Source: an uncultured Alistipes sp.
GTDB taxonomy: Bacteria > Bacteroidota > Bacteroidia > Bacteroidales > Rikenellaceae
NCBI GenBank assembly: GCA_949296295.1
Contig: CASFOM010000121.1
Location: 1 to 34,825, forward strand
Length of the DNA stretch: 34,825 bases
Direction of reading: 5' to 3'
The notes under the pieces were generated by a model. It had not been told where the DNA came from and ran no database searches. It was given only the letters and a program-made list of their open reading frames with translations. Of the stretch, positions 8,573-17,582 are shown piece by piece. Position 1 is the first letter of the stretch; every line of letters starts with the position of its first letter. A program made the translations under genes and the position numbers.

Positions 8573-9199
8573 TTAGAATTCGATGATTTTGTCTATTTTC
8601 AAAATCCTTCCGTTGGCTCCATCCTCCATTTTATACTGTATTTGCCGCATCCCTCCACTCGGTGCGGCATTGCTGTCTCCTGTCTTGTATATGGGAAAAC
8701 GTCGGCAGAATGTATTTTCTACGATAGCCATCTCATCATGTCCCATATATCCTTCGTTCGCTTCCTTGTTTTCTGAAATTTCGGGAAGATGGATTTGACT
8801 GACCGATTTCCCGTTGTTCGTAGAATAACCAATCAGCTTGCCGTAACTGCCACTTCCTTTCGAGGTGAGATATACCAGTAGTTCCGGGTAACTGTCTATG
8901 TTTAAATCTCCGATTTCCGCATTCGTAACGGTATATCCGGTGAGGTCGTGTTTAAGGATGTCATTGGATATGCTTAATCCTGAAGGTTTTATTTCCAAAG
9001 TGTCGCCGGAAACTTGAACTTCAAAGGAAATGGTACTTCCCGGATAAGTTAAGGTCATTTTTTGAAAAGAGGTCGCATTGGAAGAAGATGCTGTTACGGA
9101 AGAAGAAGGGATTGTCTCTTTTTTTTCTTCCTTCCCCTGCCGGGAAGAACATGATGCTGTTACGAAAAAACTTAAAAATAGGAATCCTATCCGATTCAT
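8573..9199 (-). CDS. PliI-type inhibitor of i-type lysozyme, lipoprotein
   Basis: A 208-residue lipoprotein (lipobox TASC, C17) with a low-complexity Ser/Lys/Glu linker (about 18-45) and a beta-rich domain. The second half carries the pattern of PliI proteins: AEIGDLN.D.YPELLVYLTS, then GSGSYG, NNGKS, GYMGHDEMAIVE, RRFPIY.TGD.NA and GGMRQIQYK. The SGSY stretch (S116 to Y119) corresponds to the loop whose Ser and Tyr enter the lysozyme active site in characterised PliI (family knowledge). Likely role: protection of peptidoglycan from animal (invertebrate-type) lysozyme, or an envelope protein sharing this fold. A single gene with its own promoter, convergent with the acetyltransferase. Confidence 0.78.
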   Translation of the reverse strand: MNRIGFLFLSFFVTASCSSRQGKEEKKETIPSSSVTASSSNATSFQKMTLTYPGSTISFEVQVSGDTLEIKPSGLSISNDILKHDLTGYTVTNAEIGDLNIDSYPELLVYLTSKGSGSYGKLIGYSTNNGKSVSQIHLPEISENKEANEGYMGHDEMAIVENTFCRRFPIYKTGDSNAAPSGGMRQIQYKMEDGANGRILKIDKIIEF

Positions 9200-9250
9200 A
9201 ATAAATATTTTAGGGGGAGTAATACTGATTGTTCCAAAATCACTTCTTTA

Positions 9251-9258
9251 CAAAGATA
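9251..9258 (-). promoter_or_regulatory. -7 box of the PliI-like gene
   Basis: TATCTTTG on the minus strand, about 45 bases upstream of the predicted transcript's ATG at 9199. The -33 element is not clear. Confidence 0.5.
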
Positions 9259-9359
9259 AGGAAGGTTTTTGAAATGAAAAATTCAATAAAGGATTAAACT
9301 CTATGGCGTTCAGACAGGGAATATGTGTTTTATCCTATCCCCTGATGGAAAAGGAAAAA

Positions 9360-9836
9360 TCAATACCAATAGTTGTTTTGACTGCTTCGGGAGATGGAAT
9401 ATCTGGTTCCTTCATTCATTTCCTCATAATCGCGGATAAAATCGGAAGGAGGGACAATATGAACATCAAATTCCAATAGACGCATACTCCCTGTGTCGAA
9501 ATTACCGAACAGACGGATTTGATGGGAGGCATATCCTGTATTCATCTCACTTCGATAAGTGAACCTTAAAGAGGTGGAATCTCCCGGAGGAACAATATGT
9601 TTCGCCGGTATGTGGACAATGCATCCGCAGGAGGTTTGAATCTCACTGATTACCAACGGGTGTTTCCCCGTATTTTTAAGTTGGTAAATCACTGATAGCT
9701 CATCTCCCGACGGAATGGGATAATAATGACGCACAGGATGTTGGATATCAACGGATGTGGGTTTGATTTCCGTTCGACAGCCCGTAAAAAAGGTCCATAG
9801 ACAGACCAGCAAAAAAATAAAACTATTCCTTTTCAT
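9360..9836 (-). CDS. DUF1573-family lipoprotein
   Basis: A 158-residue lipoprotein (lipobox FTGC, C20) with one DUF1573 Ig-like domain, recognisable from YQLKNTGKHPLVISEIQTSCGC (C70 and C72) and the following PPGDSTSLRFTY. The biochemical function of DUF1573 is unknown; it is common among exported Bacteroidetes proteins. Its ATG overlaps the end of the DUF4838 gene by 14 bases, so translation is probably coupled and it is the last gene of the exopolysaccharide-like operon. The last ~25 residues are polar and family-atypical. Domain call sure, role inferred only from context. Confidence 0.82.
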   Translation of the reverse strand: MKRNSFIFLLVCLWTFFTGCRTEIKPTSVDIQHPVRHYYPIPSGDELSVIYQLKNTGKHPLVISEIQTSCGCIVHIPAKHIVPPGDSTSLRFTYRSEMNTGYASHQIRLFGNFDTGSMRLLEFDVHIVPPSDFIRDYEEMNEGTRYSISRSSQNNYWY

Positions 9837-11949
9837 AAATTTCTATTTCATCACAAGCAGCGGTCATACGTACTGTTGGGTTCGGTTCTATGAGGTACTC
9901 TATGAGATCTCCGGAGGATACTTCGATTTTTATCCGGACAACCTGTTTGCTGAATGGTTCACTGCCCAATGTATTTACAGTCTCCGATACGTTGACGGGA
10001 ATGCCGTTCCGACGTACGGATATATCTTCCGGCAGAATAATTCTCCAGCGGGGAGCGGACAGAAAGCCCGCCTGGATAGTCATTTCACCGTCCTTTCGGG
10101 CATTTGTCTTTATTGTAAGCGGACTCTTGGAGAAGATGTACCATCCTGTATGGTAATCCGTCGGGAAACCATAGTAACCGTCCTGCAACAAGGAAGAATC
10201 TCCTGCATCATCCCGGGATATCACTTGAAAGGGGAGTCGGGAAGAGAAGGTGGAGGAAGAAACAACAACCGGTAAGGTTTCCCACGTGTCGAGATAAGAG
10301 GCCAACGTCCCTTCCGCTTCACGATAATGAGTCATATCGGAGAAGGAACGGTATCCTTTCAAATTGGTTACTGCATCATCCACCAGTGTCGTGTCGTAAA
10401 GATGGAGCCGGGGTAAACGCATTAGTTCCAATACGGTGAAATTGAGTGCGGTCAATAATCGGTTCAGTCGCGTACGTTCCGTCCCGTCGCTCCTTTTGGA
10501 AAGGCGGGACAAGGAGTCGCGGAAGGTTAGAAATTCAGAAACATCCAAATAGGCGGCAACAGCATCTCCGATTCCGCCATAAAAGGGAAGCTCCTGGTTA
10601 CGTTCCCGTACCCTCTTTTCCAAACCTGTGTAAAAACGGCTTAATAAATTCCCGGATACGGGATAAGCCCTTTTAAAATAACCTTCGATGAGGGGAATTG
10701 GATTGATTGAACAATCGGTCAGCAGAGCCGCAATGACCGGGGTTTGCATATCTTCGAAGGAAGAAAAATCATAACCGCTGCCATTGTAGAAAATTCCGGA
10801 AATCCCTGAGTCCAGGAAAAAGGACAAGCGTTCCTGAAGGATGGAAAGGATGGGGAACGGGGTGAGATAATCATCGAAATTCTTTATGTAGTCCCACACG
10901 TATAACCGGTCGGTTACCGCCTTCCACCGGACAACGTTTTGACGGAAGGGGGTTGCTGCCGAAGTGAGGTGGCATTGAGGACGCAGGGGAAGGTTGATGG
11001 CGCTGATGATGACTCCTGTATTGGCCGACATCTTTTGGGTAGGAGGAGTTTCTGTGGTCAGGTACGACGATGTGAAAAAGAGGTGGGCCGGAAATCGTCG
11101 GGCCAGACGTTCCAGAAGGGCTGTTACCGCAGGTGTCGCACTCTTGGGGGTGTTCCCTTTTTGAAGACAAGCCTTGCATTGGCATACAATGGCATTATCT
11201 TCCGGCATGATGCAGAATCGAATGCCCGCTCCTTTTTCTCCTGTTCCGTACTGTTCGAGAATAAAGGTTTCAAGTTGGCGGTAGAGTTTTTCGGAAGAGA
11301 AGCAGAACTGCTCGGAATGAGCGCTCCCTCCTGTTTGGGCCCATACCTCTTCCGGAAGCGTTCCGTTGAATATTTTTCGCAGGTTGTGTCCCCATAATCC
11401 CCAGTCGTCAACGTGGCTCGTACCCATAATTCCCCGCATTTCGGAATCGTTGTTCGTCGGAGAGTAGAGCGCCCGATATTCGAAAGAAAAATCTTGCGCG
11501 GTATTTTGGTTGGCTTTCAAGACAGCCGGAGGAAGGTCATTCGCCGATATGCGGCTGTCTGTTTCTGATAACAGCGAAATCCATTGATAAATCAGCCACA
11601 ACATCGTATCTTCATCCTTTGCGGAGAGGATTACTCCGTTGGAGGTGTATTGGACGCTGTATGCATGAGGCAGTTTGGAATTGACATCTGTAACGATACG
11701 AAACAGGGAACTCCCCGAATCTTTGGTGGCAACAAGGCCTGATTTCCCTGACCGGTTGTCCATCTGGATACGGAGACGTTCTGACCACTGAACATCTGCC
11801 GACTCCTCTTCCGAGGCCGGCAATACGATATAAGTACGGGGTTGGGACGTCGAAACTCCGTTTTGTTCCGCTATGGAAAAACCGGCAAACAGAAAAAACA
11901 GCGGAACCCAAGCAAACATACGGTTAAAAATAGAATGTAAAGTAACCAT
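9823..11949 (-). CDS. DUF4838 TIM-barrel protein, putative periplasmic glycosidase
   Basis: A 708-residue exported protein with a signal peptide (residues 1-27, cleavage near SIA/EQ) and no lipobox. The N-terminal ~130 residues look like the alpha-glucuronidase-type accessory domain. A TIM-barrel-like DUF4838 region follows: the stretch WDYIKNFDDYLTPFPILSILQERLSFF and the following GISGIFYNGSGYDFSSF are typical. The C-terminus is beta-rich. No catalytic residues have been defined for the family that I can point to; it is assumed to be a glycoside hydrolase by fold. The ATG at 11949 is preferred over an internal one at 11919 because it keeps a positively charged N-region, and it overlaps the barrel gene by 26 bases. 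In context it takes the place that PgaB's hydrolase domain takes in the Pga system. Confidence 0.8.
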   Translation of the reverse strand: MVTLHSIFNRMFAWVPLFFLFAGFSIAEQNGVSTSQPRTYIVLPASEEESADVQWSERLRIQMDNRSGKSGLVATKDSGSSLFRIVTDVNSKLPHAYSVQYTSNGVILSAKDEDTMLWLIYQWISLLSETDSRISANDLPPAVLKANQNTAQDFSFEYRALYSPTNNDSEMRGIMGTSHVDDWGLWGHNLRKIFNGTLPEEVWAQTGGSAHSEQFCFSSEKLYRQLETFILEQYGTGEKGAGIRFCIMPEDNAIVCQCKACLQKGNTPKSATPAVTALLERLARRFPAHLFFTSSYLTTETPPTQKMSANTGVIISAINLPLRPQCHLTSAATPFRQNVVRWKAVTDRLYVWDYIKNFDDYLTPFPILSILQERLSFFLDSGISGIFYNGSGYDFSSFEDMQTPVIAALLTDCSINPIPLIEGYFKRAYPVSGNLLSRFYTGLEKRVRERNQELPFYGGIGDAVAAYLDVSEFLTFRDSLSRLSKRSDGTERTRLNRLLTALNFTVLELMRLPRLHLYDTTLVDDAVTNLKGYRSFSDMTHYREAEGTLASYLDTWETLPVVVSSSTFSSRLPFQVISRDDAGDSSLLQDGYYGFPTDYHTGWYIFSKSPLTIKTNARKDGEMTIQAGFLSAPRWRIILPEDISVRRNGIPVNVSETVNTLGSEPFSKQVVRIKIEVSSGDLIEYLIEPNPTVRMTAACDEIEIYEKE

Positions 11950-14770
11950 AAATGCTTATCATGTTTTTATATTTTGTCGTAATGCCATTGTCGGTCGAGC
12001 TTCCTGCCGATTGAGAGTACAGGGTATAGTATAATCCGTCTATCCCGATGACCATGTGTTTCCCGATCAGATAACCGCCTCCCAATCCAAACATGACATT
12101 GAGTTTCTCAAAAGAACCCGGCATCGCATAATCGATGATATTGGCTTCAGGGGCCGTCCCTGCACCTACCGTTCCGGCCAAGAAGGTGGTTCCGTCGGAA
12201 AACGGGAAATATTTGAGTTGGGCAATGAGGTTGAAGTAGGGTTTGTTGTTCATTAAATAGCCGTCCACTTTCAGAGAAGTCCGGAAATAGTCCCAGTTTT
12301 TTGCCCCTGTAACCCCTGCGTTAATCAGGTATTTTCCCGTCGCATTGATTGGTTGCGTCTGTAATTTACGGTAACCTCCATGCCCTTCTATTTCCCACTC
12401 TTTCGGAAGGTAACAGAGGGCTCCGAAGGTGGCGATAATTTGAGGAAACTGTCGATTGGCCTAACCCAATGTGGTTGAGATATTCCAATGTTTTCCGATC
12501 TCTCTGTCCCAGCCCGCGATTAACTGTATCCCTTGTCCGGAGGGGGTAGAAGTGTTGGATTCCGAACTCTCTGAGTCAAGAACGGTATAGGAACCTTGTA
12601 TTGAAAAACGGTTTCTGGATGCTCTCCTTGTGTAGGACAAAGTGGATATCGGAGCCAATGATTGTCCGTTTATGTAATGACTGAAAAGCATTCCCAGATT
12701 GACCTCGTTTTTCATCGAACGACGTCCTAAGCCGTTTAAGTGACGCTTGAAGGCTGCCTGGTCTTCCGAGAAAGGAAGGTAAGGACTTTGATATAACTCG
12801 GCGGAATCGTATCTCCGTTGTTTCTCGTAAGCCACCCCTTGAGCATAAGTTAACTGGGGATTGTTGGCGTCATATTTCAAGGCTTGACGGATGATTTTCA
12901 GCGCTTCTTCGCTTTTATCCGACTTAATCAAGGCATGGGCAAGCATCTCACTGTTGGCAGAATAGGAGTCAATCAGTGTCTGGTTCCCGGGTAATGAATC
13001 CAACTTGGGGGCAAGCCATGCAACGGCTGCTTCGTATTGCTCTGAGTCATATAAAGAGGCAGCTTGTTTTTCAATGAAAAACAGTTCGTTGGGAAATTGT
13101 TTCAACCCCTGAAGAAGGTATTGCTTCGCCTTCTCCTCGTCCCCCGTCATTTGTGACGTTGAAACGGCATACGCCAATGCTTGCAGTGAGGCAGGAGAGG
13201 CTGTTGTCAGTCGTTCACTTTCCCGAAGTGCTTTTCGCGTATCTCCTTCTTCTATTAACGATTTGATGTATGGCAAGGCAATCTCTTCTGCATATTCTGC
13301 CAAACCTGTCCCGGGAAGTGATGAATAGAGAAGGTGCAAGGCTGATTCCGTATCCCCGCTTTCCTCAAATAATTCGGCTTTCATTAATATATACCGCTCA
13401 CGTGAGGAGAGTAAGGGTTGTAACGAATCCAATACCCGATGGGCCTCTTCGAATTTTTTTAATTTTAACTCCGTATTGTATAACCGGAACCAGGCGGTCC
13501 TCTGTAAATCGGGTTCAAGAGCGTGGGCCGTGACGAAATACAGATGAGGTTCCGCCGCTTCATACGCTCCTTCCTGCATCAGACTTTCCGCTTCGGATAA
13601 CCGTATGGAACACAAATCGGAGGATATCTCGTAATTATGAGGTTGTGATTCATATAACCGGTACAGTACCCGTGTGGCTTCAGGACGATTCTTGTCCCGG
13701 TAGAAACGATACTCTTTATAGGTCAGTTCGAAACTGTCCCCTCTCTTTTTTCTCGCTTCCGCCAGATATTTGAAAAATTCTTCCTCTTTCCCCCGTTCTA
13801 ACGATTCATCAAGCAGGTAACTCAATGCTTCATAGCTCCCGGTTTGTTGGTAAACCTGTTCGTAAAGTCGGAATGTCTCGTTGTTACGCGATTTGCGCGC
13901 ACTCTCTTCCAGAACGGAATGATAGGTTTGACGAAGAGAAAGAGTAGGGGAAACCTTCAACCGTTCGTTCAACAACGCAAGCGCTTCCGTATCACGATTG
14001 ACAGAAGCGAGTATCTCGGCTTTTTTGATTGTCAGAGATTCATTGCCGGGAAGAGAAGCCAGCCCTTTCGAAACCGTCGATAAAGCTCCATCCGCATCTC
14101 CCTGCTGTAACTGTAAATTCGACAGTTCCAAATAATACGACTCATTGTCTTTCACCTTGTCCGTTAATTCGAGCAATGTTTTTATGGCTTCTGACCGATT
14201 TCCTGTTTTCCGTTCCAACAGGTAGTTCTCTTCCAGACGGGCAACATAATCTTTACGCACCGTACTGTCCTGCGGATAAATCTGGTATAGCCGCTCCAAT
14301 AGTCTGTCTGCTTCCGAATGATTCCCCTGAAGACGATACAATCCAATCTTTTTCCGCCATAAGTCCTGATGGTAAGGATAAAAATCCAATAACTCATTGA
14401 TGTAACAGATAGCACTTGAATAATATCCGCATCGTTCTTCTATGCTAATCAGCAGATACCTTGCGTTTATGTTTTCCGGATCTTCCTGTAAAGCCCGAAT
14501 CAAATAATACCGCGCATTCTCGTCTTCCCGTCGTTCGAAATAGTAATTCCCCAACAACTCATTCAGAACCGGAGCGTCAGGATACCATTCCATTCCTGAT
14601 TTCAATACCACGAATCCTTCCTCCCAGGCTCCTCGCTCAAACAACTGCTTCGCTTCCTGTTCGTAATATTCTATGGGTTTTTTGCGTTCCCCTGCTGTCA
14701 CCGGCTCCAGAAGCAGTGATTCAAGAAAAAATAGAAACAGCAACAATATAATGGATGTGATTCTTTTCAT
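11924..14770 (-). pseudogene. TPR-repeat outer-membrane beta-barrel protein (YaiO/PgaA-like), interrupted by in-frame TAG
   Basis: Conceptual 948-residue protein: signal peptide (about 1-26), a long TPR superhelix (about 30-680) and a C-terminal YaiO-like beta-barrel (about 690-948). Codon 770 is TAG (12463-12461). Downstream, in the same frame, 178 barrel codons run on without a stop (ANRQFPQIIATFGALCYLPKE and onwards) and end in YGYFTFYF, a C-terminal Phe of the type used for outer-membrane insertion. The missing residue was probably Tyr or Trp (inference). The truncated 769-residue product would lack most of its barrel and its insertion signal. The design, periplasmic TPRs plus an OM pore, is that of PgaA/BcsC polysaccharide exporters. 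It starts 12 bases after the GT2 gene and overlaps the DUF4838 gene by 26. Confidence 0.82.
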
Positions 14771-14782
14771 CTGTTCGTAACG

Positions 14783-16204
14783 TTATTTGGTTTCTGTGGA
14801 AAAGCCTTTCCTTGTCATTTTCCCCCAAACGGCTTTCTTGTTAATCAGGTAATTCCAATATCCTTTCATGGAGAAAAAGACAACCATCGGATGATAAATA
14901 AAGGGTTCCAATAAGGCTGCCAATAAAATCCAGAGATAGGACTTGAATTTCTGATAGGAGCCTCCCAATGCATAGTCATTGAATATGACTACTATGGAGA
15001 GAGAGGTACAGAAGGTGTAGATGGCTAAGAAGATAACGATGGCTGTATTCCAATTAATGGCTCCCGTAATGGCAAGCACAATCAGTACCACAGTCCCGAT
15101 AAATTCAATAAGGGGGGCGATTAACTCAAAAAGCATCAGATAAGGAAGCGTAACCAATCCCAATTGACGGTATTTCCTGTTGAAAATAATACGTTTGTGC
15201 CGATGAAAGGTTTGAAGTAATCCTCGTCCCCACCGAATACGTTGTCGGGAAAGAATCTTGATATTGGGAGGCCCTTCCGTCCAGCAACATGTCGCAGGAA
15301 TCTGTACTACCCGATATTTTTTTGAAAAATCACAACAATAACCAACCATACGAATCAACATATCCATATCTTCTGCAAAAGAATCGGGACTGTAGCCTCC
15401 AGCTGCTATGGCTACCTGACGGTCAAACAATCCATATCCTCCCGAGACATTCGGCATGGAATTGATGGCAGACCATCCCATCTTTCCTATCAGGAAAGAA
15501 CGCATATATTCCAAGGTTTGAAATAAGGGTATTAAGGAATGAGGGGGAAGCGACTCAATAATTTCTCCGTTCTTGATTTTACAGCCATTCGACATGGCCA
15601 TTGCTCCACTTACCGCTATCACATTACTTCGCTCTATGACCGGAATGATGCATTGGTAAATGGCATCACGTGCCAGAATACAGTCTACGTCGGTATTTAT
15701 GAAATAAGGATAAGAAGCTGCATTCAGTCCCGCATTGACCGCATCTGCCTTGGTCCCTCCGTTCTCTTTGTCCACTACGATTAATTTGGAAAACTTTTTC
15801 GACGTCGATTTGAAAAGGCGTTTGAATGGTTGTGTCTTGATTTGTTCTACATAATCAAAGGGTACTTCTACCAGATTAAAATGGCTGATTAGTGTCTCTA
15901 ACGTTGAATCCTTACTCCCGTCATTTACAATGACTACCTCAAATTTCGGGTATTTCTGCGCAAGCAGCGAATTTACATTCCCCACAATGGTCCGTTCTTC
16001 ATTATAGGCCGGAGCTATGATGGATACTCCCGGGGTATAGGGACTCTTTTCTATTACTTTTTTCGCGTACGATTCTACGGAGGAGGATTTGCTCCGAAGG
16101 ATTGTCAGGGATGCCAGCCAAATCAAAATAACATACGAGACAATCATTCCCATCGAATAGATGAAAATAGTATATCCGTAAAAATCAATAATATATTCAC
16201 TCAT
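14783..16204 (-). CDS. Processive family 2 glycosyltransferase, inner membrane (PgaC/BcsA-like)
   Basis: A 473-residue membrane glycosyltransferase: one N-terminal TM segment (about 11-33), a cytosolic GT2 domain (about 57-330) and four or so C-terminal TM segments (about 345-455). Catalytic motifs are complete: D95 (VIVNDGS), D172-x-D174 (TDVDC), E278-D279 (FAEDMDM) and Q321-RI-RW. The last is the QxxRW hallmark of processive synthases that extend and export a polysaccharide. The sugar is unknown; PNAG-like, cellulose-like and hyaluronan-like products are all possible. The ATG shares ATGA with the stop of the HEAT gene, so translation is coupled to that damaged gene. There are no lesions in this gene itself. 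Confidence 0.9.
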   Translation of the reverse strand: MSEYIIDFYGYTIFIYSMGMIVSYVILIWLASLTILRSKSSSVESYAKKVIEKSPYTPGVSIIAPAYNEERTIVGNVNSLLAQKYPKFEVVIVNDGSKDSTLETLISHFNLVEVPFDYVEQIKTQPFKRLFKSTSKKFSKLIVVDKENGGTKADAVNAGLNAASYPYFINTDVDCILARDAIYQCIIPVIERSNVIAVSGAMAMSNGCKIKNGEIIESLPPHSLIPLFQTLEYMRSFLIGKMGWSAINSMPNVSGGYGLFDRQVAIAAGGYSPDSFAEDMDMLIRMVGYCCDFSKKYRVVQIPATCCWTEGPPNIKILSRQRIRWGRGLLQTFHRHKRIIFNRKYRQLGLVTLPYLMLFELIAPLIEFIGTVVLIVLAITGAINWNTAIVIFLAIYTFCTSLSIVVIFNDYALGGSYQKFKSYLWILLAALLEPFIYHPMVVFFSMKGYWNYLINKKAVWGKMTRKGFSTETK

Positions 16205-17513
16205 GACAGATAATTTGAATCTTGAATTCCTGACACTTTCTCAACATGTTCGAACAATATCCGCTCATGAGGAGAAGCAGTCTCCTTTAGTTCCAGAAAA
16301 GCTTGTTGCCCTTCAGCGTTGTAGAGCCACAGACATAAAAGCGCTGTCCGTTTTGTAAACCGGGAGGCCGAGTTCTGATAGGCTTCCCGAAGGAATGGAA
16401 CAGCCTTCCCCGATTTAATCGCTAACAGACTTTCTAAAATGGTTCTCCGAAGAGTCTCCGGTTGATCGTAATATTCCGCGTACATGGCCTCTTCCGATTC
16501 GGCGAATTTCCGTATGCCCATACCTTCAAAAGCTGCTTTCCGAAATTCAGGATTCGGGGAATGGAAATACTCGGTTAAATAGTGTACCTCGGCGGGACTT
16601 CCCCAATAGGCTGTCTCCCGAATGAAGAATGCAATCTTTTTCGAATCCGTAATCTGACGCATCAAGGGAATGAAAGAGGGGAGATGTTTGCCTAATTTCT
16701 GGCAGTCTTCGAATAATTGATGCAGCTCCATCTCGTCCCAAACCAGAAAATCCTCCACTGTCTCTTTCTCTTCAAAGAAGAGGTAGGGATCGTCCTCATT
16801 CGTCAGTATGTAATAGAATCTGGCCGCTTTCCGTAGAGGAAGGTAACGACTGTTTACCAATTGGGACATGAGGTTGTTGGCCAACGGGATGTTCAATACC
16901 CGTGCGGCTTGAATGACCCTTAACTTGTCTCGTTCCTTTCCCAAAGCCAGACGGTTTTCCATAAAATTCGTCAGACCAAGCAGGGTTAGGGTGTTTTGTA
17001 AGTTTGTAACGGCAATCTCTCCCAGCTCTGTATCGGCACGCAGGGAGATAAACAGTTCTATCCATTTGATGTTGTATGCGTACGACGTTTCTTCAACAAG
17101 TTCGGGATGAATCATGGCCGATAGCTCTTCTTCCGACAATATCTTGTCTGCCTTTGCTATGGACAATAGCGGTTCATGATATTTTACATACAGGTTTTGA
17201 TATCTTTTTTGGCCTGTTTGCGTATAAAGAAACTGCCGGACATGAACAGGCATAACAACAGAACGGCAATGCAGCAAACGATGATGATGGAATAGGATAC
17301 CTAGACTACCCAGGGATAGTCGGAGAAAAAACCTTGTAGAATACTGAGATAATAGATGATATAATCTAAGCCGCTTAATCCGATTTGCATTTCCCACGGA
17401 AGTAATATCTCGCTGCCGTCTCCGCTTTCACTCTTATAATAGATGACGAAGAAAAAAGCAAAAATGAATAATGCTGAAAGAATGAGTATGAAAAATTTTG
17501 TAGATTTCCTCAT
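16201..17513 (-). pseudogene. Inner-membrane HEAT-repeat protein, disrupted by TAG and a one-base shift
   Basis: Conceptual protein of about 437 residues. From the ATG at 17513 it reads an N-terminal TM (KFFILILSALFIFAFFFVIYY), a short loop, TAG at 17303-17301, and then in the same frame a second TM (VSYSIIIVCCIAVLLLCLFM) and FIRKQAKK. At the A6 run (plus-strand T, 17205-17210) the frame must shift by -1 to join RYQNLYVKYHEPLLS and about 330 residues of helical HEAT-like repeats ending at 16201. One lost A explains the shift. A 398-codon frame opens at 17397, but its first ~62 residues are an out-of-frame reading of the TM region and should not be annotated. Role, if intact: perhaps a partner of the GT2 synthase. 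It is the first gene of the operon. Confidence 0.75.
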
Positions 17514-17560
17514 GGTATTTATCCTTTATTCTTTAGCGATAAATTCAGGTATTGTAATTT

Positions 17561-17582
17561 GGTTGGGACCATGGTCCAAACC
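17561..17582. promoter_or_regulatory. 22-bp near-perfect palindrome upstream of the exopolysaccharide-like operon
   Basis: GGTTGGGACCA followed immediately by TGGTCCAAACC: 10 of 11 positions of the two arms are complementary. It lies 48 bases upstream of the first ATG of the operon (17513). A dimeric regulator site is plausible. No TAnnTTTG box was found for the operon on the minus strand nearby. Confidence 0.4.

Noticed and set aside
9315-9344. Hairpin CAGGGAATA/TATCCCCTG after the DUF1573 gene as a terminator
   Set aside because: One mismatch, a 12-base loop and no T tract on either side.
11924-12268. Separate 114-residue gene after the TPR protein
   Set aside because: It is the in-frame continuation of the barrel after the TAG; the coding sequence runs without a break from 12460 to the end, and the Met at 12268 is internal.
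12461-17303. Genome-wide recoding of TAG as a sense codon
   Set aside because: At least five intact genes in the window end in TAG with nothing homologous beyond, so TAG works as a normal stop here.
17211-17397. N-terminus of the 398-codon frame of the HEAT gene as a genuine protein start
   Set aside because: In another frame this DNA encodes a clear hydrophobic TM segment and basic tail that joins the HEAT domain after a one-base shift; the Arg/His-rich peptide is a frame artefact.
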